Source of the DNA: Curtobacterium sp. 9128
GTDB taxonomy: Bacteria > Actinomycetota > Actinomycetes > Actinomycetales > Microbacteriaceae
Length of the DNA stretch: 64,000 bases
Direction of reading: 5' to 3'
NCBI RefSeq assembly: GCF_900086645.1
Contig: NZ_LT576451.1
Span: 2,356,001 to 2,420,000 of the forward strand
The translations under genes were made by a program, and so were the position numbers. Below, in pieces: positions 51,458-58,993 of the stretch. The notes beneath the pieces were generated by a model that was given only the letters and a program-made list of their open reading frames with translations, did no database searches and was not told where the DNA came from. Each line of letters starts with the position of its first letter. Positions within the stretch are counted from its first letter, which is position 1.

Positions 51458-52569
51458 GCGCCAACTCTCGCACGGCGGACCCACGCCCGCCACGGCAGTG
51501 ACGTCGCGAGCGCCAGTCCGATGACCACCGAGCCGAACCAGCCGACGACGGTGCCGGGGATCGGCACGAGCAGGCTCGTCCACAGCAGCATCGACAGCAC
51601 GCCGAGCACGTACGCGGCCCCGGCCTTGAGGTACCGGAGCCGCTGCAGCCCGGCCGCCCGGTCCAGGTGCGAGGTCAGGCGAGCGAGGAACACCGCCCCG
51701 ACCGCGATCGCAGCCCCCGCGACAGCCGCCTGTTCGAGCGCACCGATGCCGTCGGACCCGAGCGGGCCCGACCCGGACAGCGAGTACGCCCCGTCCAGGA
51801 TCTCGAACAGCATGAACACGACGAGCCCGCGCTCGAACACGACGGTCGACGCGTAGGCGTGGATCCGCCAGGCGTCCCGCCCGGTCCCGATCGAGGACGT
51901 GTCCGTGGTCCCGGCGGGGGAGCGGAGCGCCCACTTCGCCACGGCCTTCGACCCGAGGTAGCCGACGGTGCCCGCGACGCCACCGAGGACGACCGGCACC
52001 ACCGAGGCCGGCTCCCACGAGGAGGCGGACCCGACGAGCACGGACGTCAGCACCACACCGGTCGCAGCGGTGACCAGCGACCAGACGCGCGGCCGTGCGA
52101 CGGCGGCGAGCCGGGCCTCCAGTCCGCCCAGCCAGGACCTGCGGGACGCGCGGTCCGTGTTGAACAGGTACTCGGCGAAGACGAGCCAGATGAACGACGC
52201 ACCGAAGGCGGCGAGTGCGGGACGCACGTCCTGCAGGTGCGCCGCGAAGGTGCCTGGTGCGAACACCGCCTCGGACACGGCGGATGCCGGGTCCGAGGCG
52301 TCGCCGACGGCGACGGCCGCCGGCGGCAGCAGCAGTCGCATCGCGAGGACGCCGGCGACGATGCCGAGCGACAGGAACAGGCGTCGCGCCGGGGAGTGCA
52401 GCCGGCCGGCGATGCCGGCCATCGGGACGGACGAGTCGGCCGCCATCGCGATCTCGAGCAGGGCGAGTGCGATGAACGCGAGTGCCGCGGCCGGGCCGAG
52501 TGTGAACCAGGCGAGTGCGGCGACGGCGGTCGTGGTGAGCAGGGGGACGGTCAGCAGGGATCTGGCCAT
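51454..52569 (-). CDS. DUF475 integral membrane protein (TerC-like)
   Basis: A 371-residue protein with about nine transmembrane segments. FIALALLEIAMAADSSVPMA (near residue 35) and SFIWLVFAEYLFNTDRASRR match DUF475, related to TerC metal transporters. FEILDGAYSLSGSGPLGSDG is the second repeat of the acidic membrane motif. Metal ion export is a possible role. Start ATG 52569 after GGGG. It is the last gene before the second flagellar block. Confidence 0.85.
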   Translation of the reverse strand: MARSLLTVPLLTTTAVAALAWFTLGPAAALAFIALALLEIAMAADSSVPMAGIAGRLHSPARRLFLSLGIVAGVLAMRLLLPPAAVAVGDASDPASAVSEAVFAPGTFAAHLQDVRPALAAFGASFIWLVFAEYLFNTDRASRRSWLGGLEARLAAVARPRVWSLVTAATGVVLTSVLVGSASSWEPASVVPVVLGGVAGTVGYLGSKAVAKWALRSPAGTTDTSSIGTGRDAWRIHAYASTVVFERGLVVFMLFEILDGAYSLSGSGPLGSDGIGALEQAAVAGAAIAVGAVFLARLTSHLDRAAGLQRLRYLKAGAAYVLGVLSMLLWTSLLVPIPGTVVGWFGSVVIGLALATSLPWRAWVRRARVGA

Positions 52570-52620
52570 CACCCCATGGAGCGCTCCGAACCTGCGTTGG
52601 TCGTGCACCCGGCCTGGGCA

Positions 52621-52636
52621 CGGCCTGGAGGCTCGG
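52621..52636 (-). repeat. 16-base interspersed motif, copy D
   Basis: The minus strand reads CCGAGCCTCCAGGCCG, identical to 1170-1185 and 25828-25843. It lies in the gene-free space before the flbD promoter. Confidence 0.7.
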
Positions 52637-52694
52637 CGTGCGTTCCCGAGATCGGGTGACGGCCGGTCCCCACTTGCGCGGACGCCCGCGCTCC

Positions 52695-52721
52695 TAACGC
52701 GCGCAGCCGTGCGGCCGATAG
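52695..52721 (+). promoter_or_regulatory. Sigma-28-type promoter for flbD-motA-motB
   Basis: TAAC (52695-52698), exactly 15 bases, GCCGATAG (52714-52721). This is the best match in the window to TAAA-N15-GCCGATAT. The flbD start is 84 bases beyond the -10 box. Confidence 0.8.
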
Positions 52722-52804
52722 ACACCGCTGACCACCCACGGAAGGGCGGCCGCACACCCTGCCCCACGGACGGCGGCGGGGACGAGACACACCAAGGACG
52801 GGCC

Positions 52805-53086
52805 ATGATCGTCGTCACACGACTCAACGGCAGCGGGTTCGCTGTCAACCCCGATCTCGTGGAGCGCATCCAGGAGACGCCGGACACGACGCTCATCATG
52901 GTCGACGGCGCGAAGTACATCGTCCGCGAGTCCATGGCAGAGGTCATCGACCGGATCGCCGCGTACCGCGCCCGGATCGTCACGATGGCGTACGGCACCG
53001 AGCCGCGCAGTGCCTCCGAACTGCGCACCGCCACCGGCCCGCAGCCGGTCCTCGCGCCGGTCGCACCGCTGCACGGGGAGCGCTGA
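52805..53086 (+). CDS. flbD: Flagellar protein FlbD
   Basis: A 93-residue protein with the FlbD signature MIVVTRLNGSGFAVNPDLVE followed by TPDTTLIMVDGAKYIVRESM. FlbD genes sit in many Gram-positive flagellar operons, usually between flgE and motA; the role is uncertain. This gene opens the second flagellar block and is separated from flgE by about 24.8 kb of unrelated genes. It ends one base before the motA start codon. Confidence 0.93.
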   Translation: MIVVTRLNGSGFAVNPDLVERIQETPDTTLIMVDGAKYIVRESMAEVIDRIAAYRARIVTMAYGTEPRSASELRTATGPQPVLAPVAPLHGER

Positions 53087-53087
53087 C

Positions 53088-53915
53088 GTGGACATCGCAA
53101 CGATCGTCGGGATCCTGCTCGCCTTCGGCGCACTGTTCGGCATGGTCGAGATGGAGCACGTCGAGCTCGCCGGCCTGTTCCTCCCCGCGCCGATGCTGCT
53201 CGTCTTCGGAGCCACCATCGGCTGCGGCATCGCGAGCACCACGCTGAAGGACGCCATCGCGTCGTTCAAGTCGGTGCCGAAGGCGTTCACCGGCAAGGTC
53301 ACCCCGCCGGCGTCGGTCATCGACGACGTCGTGGGCCTCGCCGAGGTCGCCCGCGCCAACGGCCTGCTCGCGCTCGAGCAGGAGGCCGACAAGCACTCGG
53401 ACCCGTTCATGAAGAAGGCGCTGCAGAACATCGCCGACGGTACCGACGGCGACGAGCTCCGGATCCTGCTCGAGGACGAGATCGAGTCGAACGCCGCGCC
53501 GGTCCGCAGCGCCAGCTCGTTCTTCATGGGCCTCGGTGGCTTCGCCCCGACCGTCGGCATCATCGGCACCGTGGTGTCGCTGACCCACGTGCTCGCGAAC
53601 CTCGGCAAGCCGGACGAGCTCGGCCCGCTGATCGCGAGCGCCTTCGTCGCGACGCTGTGGGGCCTCCTCACCGCGAACTTCCTCTGGCTGCCGATCGGCG
53701 GGAAGCTCCGCAAGCTCGCGCAGCTCGAGTCCGACCGTCAGACGCTCCTGATGGAGGGACTCCTCGCGGTGCAGGCCGGCAGCCAGCCGCGGCTGCTCGG
53801 CGAACGCCTCAAGGCGATGGTCCCGCCGGCTGCCAGGGGCGACGGCGCCGCGGCGAAGGGCAAGGGCAAGTCCGGCAAGGGCGAGTCCGTCGACGACCAG
53901 CAGCTGGCGGCCTGA
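53088..53915 (+). CDS. motA: Flagellar stator protein MotA
   Basis: A 275-residue inner-membrane protein with four transmembrane segments that conducts protons with MotB. It begins MDIATIVGILLAFGALFGMV. FFMGLGGFAPTVGIIGTVVS followed by ASAFVATLWGLLTANFLWLP includes the conserved prolines and helices 3 and 4. The C-terminus is Lys/Gly-rich. The GTG at 53088 has GGGGAG upstream. Confidence 0.95.
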   Translation: MDIATIVGILLAFGALFGMVEMEHVELAGLFLPAPMLLVFGATIGCGIASTTLKDAIASFKSVPKAFTGKVTPPASVIDDVVGLAEVARANGLLALEQEADKHSDPFMKKALQNIADGTDGDELRILLEDEIESNAAPVRSASSFFMGLGGFAPTVGIIGTVVSLTHVLANLGKPDELGPLIASAFVATLWGLLTANFLWLPIGGKLRKLAQLESDRQTLLMEGLLAVQAGSQPRLLGERLKAMVPPAARGDGAAAKGKGKSGKGESVDDQQLAA

Positions 53916-53917
53916 CG

Positions 53918-54859
53918 ATGAGCGCGAACCCCCGTGGACGCGGTCGTGGACGGTTGAAGAAGGGCGGGCACGACGAGGCCGAGCACCCCGACGAGCGCTG
54001 GATGGCGTCCTACATGGACATGATCACCGTCCTGATGTGCATGTTCCTCGTGCTCTTCGCGATGTCGACGGTCGACCAGCAGAAGTACATCGCGCTGAAG
54101 ACCTCGCTCGCGACCGGGTTCGGCGAGGTCAAGACGGACAAGATCGACACCGCGAGCGGCACCGTCGTGAAGAAGAACGAGGTCACCGACGGCAAGGGCT
54201 ACTCGGTCGACAACGCGAAGGCCGACCACTCCACCGCGGCGTCCGGCAGCAAGGACACCAACACGGATCCCGCGTCGGCCGCGGTTCCGGCCGTCCCGGC
54301 GAGCGCGACCAAGCAGGACGTCGCCGCGGCGAAGCAGGAGCTCGACGACCTGAAGGCGATCGAGGCGGCGATCAAGGCCAACCTCGACAAGGCCGGGCAG
54401 ACCACCAACGTGCAGTTCACCGTCGACGCCCGCGGGCTCACCGTGCGGCTGGTCGGCAGTGAGACGTACTTCGGCACGAACAGCGCCGACCTGTCCGACC
54501 AGGCGAAGGCGATCATGGACGCGATCGCACCGGTGCTGAAGACGGCGGACCACGACGTCAGCGTCGAGGGCCACGCCGACCAGCGGAACTCGACCGCTCC
54601 GTACGCGACGAACTGGGAGCTCAGCGCGGCCCGTGCGACCGGGGTGCTCCGCGACCTGGTCGAACGCGGTGGGATGCCGGCCGACCGGATCCAGAGCGTC
54701 GGGTTCGGGTCGAGCCGACCGCTCGCAAAGGGAAGCACCGACCAGGACCTCGCGCTGAACCGACGCGTCGACATCGTGGTGCTGTCGAACGCCGACCAGG
54801 ACGTCAGCGCGCTGATGCCGGCGCTGGCGAAGGCGCAGGACGGGGCGCGATCCGGCTGA
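53918..54859 (+). CDS. motB: Flagellar stator protein MotB
   Basis: A 313-residue protein. Asp34 in ASYMDMITVLMCMFLVLFAM is the proton-binding residue of the single membrane helix. A Lys/Asp-rich linker follows (residues 60-160), then an OmpA-like peptidoglycan-binding domain (SVEGHADQRNSTAPYATNWE, ELSAARATGVLRDLVERGGM). It overlaps nothing and starts two bases after motA. No fliL gene follows it, unlike in many organisms. Confidence 0.95.
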   Translation: MSANPRGRGRGRLKKGGHDEAEHPDERWMASYMDMITVLMCMFLVLFAMSTVDQQKYIALKTSLATGFGEVKTDKIDTASGTVVKKNEVTDGKGYSVDNAKADHSTAASGSKDTNTDPASAAVPAVPASATKQDVAAAKQELDDLKAIEAAIKANLDKAGQTTNVQFTVDARGLTVRLVGSETYFGTNSADLSDQAKAIMDAIAPVLKTADHDVSVEGHADQRNSTAPYATNWELSAARATGVLRDLVERGGMPADRIQSVGFGSSRPLAKGSTDQDLALNRRVDIVVLSNADQDVSALMPALAKAQDGARSG

Positions 54860-54891
54860 CGCCCTCCGGCCCCCAGAAGTGGGCACAGCAC

Positions 54892-54919
54892 TGACGGGTG
54901 GGACGGGTCCACCCGATAG
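54892..54919 (+). promoter_or_regulatory. Sigma-28-type promoter for fliM and the export genes
   Basis: TGAC (54892-54895), 16 bases, CCCGATAG (54912-54919). The predicted start of transcription coincides with the GTG at 54928, suggesting a leaderless fliM mRNA. Confidence 0.55.
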
Positions 54920-54927
54920 ACCCACCC

Positions 54928-55806
54928 GTGACCGAGACCCTGCCAGCGCCCGAGGTGTACGACTTCGCGCGCCCGTCGACGCTCGCCCGCGAGCACGCGC
55001 GGGTCCTCGAGCTCGCCTTCGAGACCTTCGCCAGGCAGTGGGGCACCCAGTTGACCGCCAAAGTCCGCGTGGTCAGCCAGGTCACGTGCGAGCAGGTCCA
55101 GATGATGACGTACGACGAGTACGCCGCGTCCCTGCCGGCGCTGACGGGCATGGCGCTGCTGCCGATCGCCGACACGACCCCGAAGGGCGTGCTGCAGGTC
55201 CCGCTCGACGCCGCCCTGACGTGGGTGTCGCACGCGCTCGGCGCCTCGAAGCCGTTGCCCGCGCCCGACCGCACCTTCACGCCGATCGAGCAGGCCCTCG
55301 TCCGGAAGATCATCGAGGACGCCCTCGACGACCTCCGCTACTCGTTCGGCGGGCTCCTCACGCACGACGTCGCCGTCGGCGGCTTCCAGTACAACTCGCA
55401 GTTCGCCCAGGCCGCGCAGAAGGGCGACCTGATGATCGTGGCGTCCTTCGAGATCCGTGTCGGCGACCGCATCGCCCCCGGCACCCTCGCCCTGCCGGCC
55501 GAGGCCGTGCTCCCGCAGCTCGGCGAGGCCGCGGCCACGGTGTCGTCCGCCGACGCCCGTGTGCTCCTCGACGCCCAGCTCGCGAGCGTCCCCGTCGGCG
55601 TCTCGCTGCGCTTCGCCCCGGCCGCCGTCCTGCCGTCGCAGGTCCTGCGCCTCGCCGTCGGCGACCTGCTGCCGCTGCCGCACCCGCAGCACCGTCCCCT
55701 CACCATCGCGGTCGACGGCGAGCCCGTCGGCACCGCCGCCGTCGGCGCGAACGGCTCGCGCCTCGCCGGCATCGTCGTCACCACCACATCGGAGCTCCCC
55801 GCATGA
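54928..55806 (+). CDS. fliM: Flagellar motor switch protein FliM
   Basis: A 292-residue C-ring protein. The FliM core is clear (LELAFETFARQWGTQLTAKV, YDEYAASLPALTGMALLPIA, FTPIEQALVRKIIEDALDDL) with a C-terminal SpoA-like domain. The N-terminal CheY-binding peptide (LSQxEIDALL in most FliM proteins) is absent. The GTG at 54928 was chosen because the -10 box at 54912 would lie inside a longer reading; a GTG at 54898 is in frame. It overlaps fliN by four bases. Confidence 0.9.
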   Translation: MTETLPAPEVYDFARPSTLAREHARVLELAFETFARQWGTQLTAKVRVVSQVTCEQVQMMTYDEYAASLPALTGMALLPIADTTPKGVLQVPLDAALTWVSHALGASKPLPAPDRTFTPIEQALVRKIIEDALDDLRYSFGGLLTHDVAVGGFQYNSQFAQAAQKGDLMIVASFEIRVGDRIAPGTLALPAEAVLPQLGEAAATVSSADARVLLDAQLASVPVGVSLRFAPAAVLPSQVLRLAVGDLLPLPHPQHRPLTIAVDGEPVGTAAVGANGSRLAGIVVTTTSELPA

Positions 55807-56513
55807 CCGCCACCACCACCCTCCACACCGGTGCCGCCGAGGCACTCGTCGCGCAGCTCCCGACGGCGGCGCCCCTCCGCGCGCTGGCCATGCCGGGAGG
55901 CTCGACCGCCGCCGTCCTGGAGGCTGCGGTCGACGGTGTGGTCGCGTCCTTCGTCGGCGGGCTCTCCGCAGACCTCGCGGTGGTCCTCACCGACCTGGAC
56001 CAGATCGCCGCTGCCGGCGGAACCGACCACGGCCTCGTGGCGGTCACCGACGTGCTCCGTCCGTCGCTCGAGGCCGCGGTGTCGGCGCTCGGCGTCGGCG
56101 TCCTCGGCGAGGCCCGTCGTGAGTCCGCCGCGTCGCTGTTCGCCGACCCGGACACGGTGGTGTTCGAGCTCACCGCCGGCGGGCTCCCCGGCGGCTGGTT
56201 CGGCATCCGCATCCGCGAGAACGGCACCGTCGGCGCCGCGCCGGTGCAGCACGTGTCGATCCCCGCCGGGAACCTCGGCCGGATCAACAACGTCGAGATG
56301 ACCCTGACCGTCGAGATCGGTCGCACCCGGATGTCCGTCCGCGACGTGCTCGGCATGGAGCCGGGCGCCGTCGTCGAGCTCGACCGTTCCGCCGGTGCCC
56401 CGGCCGACGTGCTGCTCAACGGTCGGCTCATCGCGCACGGCGAGGTCGTCGTCGTCGACCAGGACTACGCCGTGCGCATCACGAAGATCCTCGACGTCGC
56501 CGAAAGCCTCTGA
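55803..56513 (+). CDS. fliN: Flagellar motor switch protein FliN
   Basis: A 236-residue protein. The C-terminal SpoA domain (about 155-236; NNVEMTLTVEIGRTRMSVRD, LLNGRLIAHGEVVVVDQDYA) is that of FliN. The N-terminal 140 residues are extra and Ala/Val-rich, reminiscent of the longer FliY-type proteins, but no CheC phosphatase motif is evident. With FliM and FliG it forms the C ring. Confidence 0.92.
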   Translation: MTATTTLHTGAAEALVAQLPTAAPLRALAMPGGSTAAVLEAAVDGVVASFVGGLSADLAVVLTDLDQIAAAGGTDHGLVAVTDVLRPSLEAAVSALGVGVLGEARRESAASLFADPDTVVFELTAGGLPGGWFGIRIRENGTVGAAPVQHVSIPAGNLGRINNVEMTLTVEIGRTRMSVRDVLGMEPGAVVELDRSAGAPADVLLNGRLIAHGEVVVVDQDYAVRITKILDVAESL

Positions 56514-56519
56514 CCCGAC

Positions 56520-57068
56520 GTGGACACGCTCGTCATCACCCTCCGCGTCGCGCTCTCGCTCGGCGTCGTGCTCGCCCTGATGTGGGTGCTGCACCGCCGC
56601 GTGTCGAAGGGCCAGTTCGGCGCGGGGAAGAAGCCGCGGGGACGTCGTTCCGCCGCGGTGGAGGTCGTCGCCCGACAGGGCATCGGCGGCAAGGCGAGCG
56701 TCGTCGTCGTGGACGTCGAGGGGGAGCGCCTCGTGCTCGGCGTGACCGAGCACGGCGTCAGCCTGCTCACGAGCGGCGAGGCACCCGCACCGGAACTGAC
56801 GATCGTGACCGGTCCGGTCGTGCTGCCGAGTGTGCCGCGCGCCGCTCGGACCGAGCCCGTCGAGCCGGCGGTGGGGGCTGACGCGTTCCGTGCGGAACTG
56901 GCCAAGCACGACCAGGCCGCAACGAGCCTCCCGTCCGACCTGCCGATGCGTCCCCGGAACCGTGACCGCCGCGCCGTGCCGACGTCCGCGCAGCTGCAGG
57001 GCTCGATCCTGTCCGCCGACACCTGGCGGCAGGCCGCCGCCGCCCTCCGTTCCCGGCGGGCCGGGTGA
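56520..57068 (+). CDS. fliO: Flagellar biosynthetic protein FliO
   Basis: A 182-residue protein with one N-terminal membrane helix (VALSLGVVLALMWVLHRRV) followed by the FliO/FliZ beta domain (VVARQGIGGKASVVVVDVEG, RLVLGVTEHGVSLL) and a long charged tail. It stabilises FliP during assembly of the export gate. GTG start, seven bases after fliN, overlapping fliP by four. Confidence 0.85.
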   Translation: MDTLVITLRVALSLGVVLALMWVLHRRVSKGQFGAGKKPRGRRSAAVEVVARQGIGGKASVVVVDVEGERLVLGVTEHGVSLLTSGEAPAPELTIVTGPVVLPSVPRAARTEPVEPAVGADAFRAELAKHDQAATSLPSDLPMRPRNRDRRAVPTSAQLQGSILSADTWRQAAAALRSRRAG

Positions 57069-57955
57069 CCGCGGCGCGCACCGTGGGCCCCGCTCGCCGG
57101 TTCCGGGCCGACGCGCCAGCGGCGGACCGGCCGAGCCGAGTGGGACGCCTCGTCCTGCTGGTCCTGCTCGGGTTGGCGATGGTCGCCGGGTTCCTCATGC
57201 TCACCGCGACCGGCGCGCACGCGACCGGGGTCGTCCAGCCCACCGCGCCGGCCACGCCGTCCGCGCCGGCGTCGCCGTCCACCGGCGGGTTCTCCGTCAG
57301 CGTGAACGGGCCGGACGGGCAGCCGTCCTCTGCCGTCGTGACGCTCATCGGGATCACGCTGTTGAGCGTCGCCCCGGCGCTGATGCTGATGATGACGTCG
57401 TTCACGAAGATCTTCGTCGTCCTCGCCATGACCAGGAACGCGCTCGCGCTGCAGTCGATCCCGCCGAACCAGGTGCTCGCGGGCCTGGCGCTGTTCCTGT
57501 CGCTGTTCGTGATGGCGCCGGTGATCGGGCACATCAACGACGACGCGCTCCAGCCCTACCTGGCGGGGCACATCGACTTCCAGCAGGCCGTCGACATCGG
57601 CACGAAGCCGCTCCGGACGTTCATGCTGCACCAGACGCGCGAGGAGGACGTCGCGCTCATCACCCGCGCTGCCGGTCAGGACAACCCGAAGACGATGGCC
57701 GACGTGCCGATGACGACGGTCATCCCGGCGTTCATCATCTCCGAGCTCCGCAGCGCGTTCATCATCGGGTTCGTCATCTTCATCCCGTTCCTCGTCATCG
57801 ACCTCGTCGTCTCCGCGGCGCTGATGTCGATGGGCATGATGATGCTCCCGCCGGTGATGATCTCGCTGCCGTTCAAGATCCTGCTCTTCGTGCTGGTCGA
57901 CGGGTGGGGGCTCATCATCAAGTCGCTCATCGAGAGCTACCAGGTGGTGCACTGA
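57065..57955 (+). CDS. fliP: Flagellar export gate protein FliP
   Basis: A 296-residue membrane protein. The N-terminal Arg-rich segment and apolar stretch (VLLVLLGLAMVAGFLMLTAT) act as a signal anchor. The core TLLSVAPALMLMMTSFTKIF, QSIPPNQVLAGLALFLSLFV and DVPMTTVIPAFIISELRSAF is diagnostic for FliP. A Pro/Ala/Ser linker (residues 60-75) is somewhat long. Confidence 0.96.
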   Translation: MTAARTVGPARRFRADAPAADRPSRVGRLVLLVLLGLAMVAGFLMLTATGAHATGVVQPTAPATPSAPASPSTGGFSVSVNGPDGQPSSAVVTLIGITLLSVAPALMLMMTSFTKIFVVLAMTRNALALQSIPPNQVLAGLALFLSLFVMAPVIGHINDDALQPYLAGHIDFQQAVDIGTKPLRTFMLHQTREEDVALITRAAGQDNPKTMADVPMTTVIPAFIISELRSAFIIGFVIFIPFLVIDLVVSAALMSMGMMMLPPVMISLPFKILLFVLVDGWGLIIKSLIESYQVVH

Positions 57956-58230
57956 TGGACCAGCAAGCCGTCATCGACCTCGTCCTGCAGGCCCTCATGG
58001 TCGCGGGCAAGCTCGCCGCACCCGTCCTCGTGACGTCGCTCGTCGTGGGCTTCGCGATCTCGCTGTTCCAGTCGGTCACGCAGATCCAGGAGGTGACGCT
58101 GTCGTTCGTCCCGAAGGCCCTCGCGGTGGCCATCGCGCTGGTCGTCTGCGGCAACTGGATGATCTCGGAGATGGTCGCGTTCACGCACTTCGCGTTCGAC
58201 CAGATCCCGAAGCTCCTCGGGGTGGGCTGA
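57955..58230 (+). CDS. fliQ: Flagellar export gate protein FliQ
   Basis: A 91-residue protein with two transmembrane helices (VLVTSLVVGFAISLFQSVTQ, ALAVAIALVVCGNWMISEMV), including IQEVTLSFVPK between them, the FliQ signature. It forms the export gate with FliP and FliR. It shares one base with each neighbour (TGATG). Confidence 0.96.
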   Translation: MDQQAVIDLVLQALMVAGKLAAPVLVTSLVVGFAISLFQSVTQIQEVTLSFVPKALAVAIALVVCGNWMISEMVAFTHFAFDQIPKLLGVG

Positions 58231-58991
58231 TGGAGCTCGCCATCGACTTCGACTCGCTCGAGGGCACCATGCTCGCGGGCGTCCGGATGATCGCGTTCTT
58301 CGTGATCGCGCCACCGTTCTCGTACAAGGCGTTCCCCGCGACGGTCAAGGTGATCCTCGCGCTCGGACTCGCCGTCGGCGTCGCGCCACGGGTCACCGCC
58401 GGCTACGCGTCGCTCGACACCGGGGCGTTCGTCATCGCCCTCGTGACGCAGCTCGTCGTCGGCCTGGTGCTCGGCTTCCTGGTGTACCTCGTGTTCGCGG
58501 CGGTGCAGTCCGCCGGCGCACTCATCGACCTGTTTGGCGGGTTCACGCTCGCGCAGGCGTACGACCCGCAGTCGCAGGTGAACGGGGCGCAGTTCACTCG
58601 GCTGTTCCAGATGGCCGCGCTCGCGCTGCTCTTCGCATCGGGCGGGTACCAGCTCATCGTCGCCGGACTCGTCCGGTCGTTCGACGCGGTGCCGCTCGTG
58701 GACGGGTCCTTCGCGCTCGGCGGCGTGGCGTCCGTGCTCGTCACCGCGCTGTCCCAGATGTTCCTCGCGACGCTGCAGATCGCCGGCCCGCTCGTGGTCG
58801 TCCTGTTCCTGGCCGACGTCGGCCTCGGGCTCCTGACCCGCGTGGCGCCGGCGCTCAACGCCTTCCAGATGGGCTTCCCGATCAAGATCGGCCTGACCGT
58901 GATCTTCGCCGGCGCGCTCTTCATGGCGCTGCCGTCGATCGTCTCGTCGCTGACCGGTGACGCCGTGCAGGCGATCACGGGGAGGGGGTGA
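58230..58991 (+). CDS. fliR: Flagellar export gate protein FliR
   Basis: A 253-residue protein with about six membrane segments, including GAFVIALVTQLVVGLVLGFL, IDLFGGFTLAQAYDPQSQVN and PLVVVLFLADVGLGLLTRVA, typical of FliR. It overlaps fliQ by one base, and the next gene starts three bases after its stop. Confidence 0.95.
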   Translation: MELAIDFDSLEGTMLAGVRMIAFFVIAPPFSYKAFPATVKVILALGLAVGVAPRVTAGYASLDTGAFVIALVTQLVVGLVLGFLVYLVFAAVQSAGALIDLFGGFTLAQAYDPQSQVNGAQFTRLFQMAALALLFASGGYQLIVAGLVRSFDAVPLVDGSFALGGVASVLVTALSQMFLATLQIAGPLVVVLFLADVGLGLLTRVAPALNAFQMGFPIKIGLTVIFAGALFMALPSIVSSLTGDAVQAITGRG

Positions 58992-58993
58992 GC

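Noticed and set aside
28048..52804. Prophage or integrative element between the flagellar blocks
   Set aside because: No integrase, transposase, phage structural gene, tRNA or att-like direct repeat was found at either junction, and base composition looks like the flanks.
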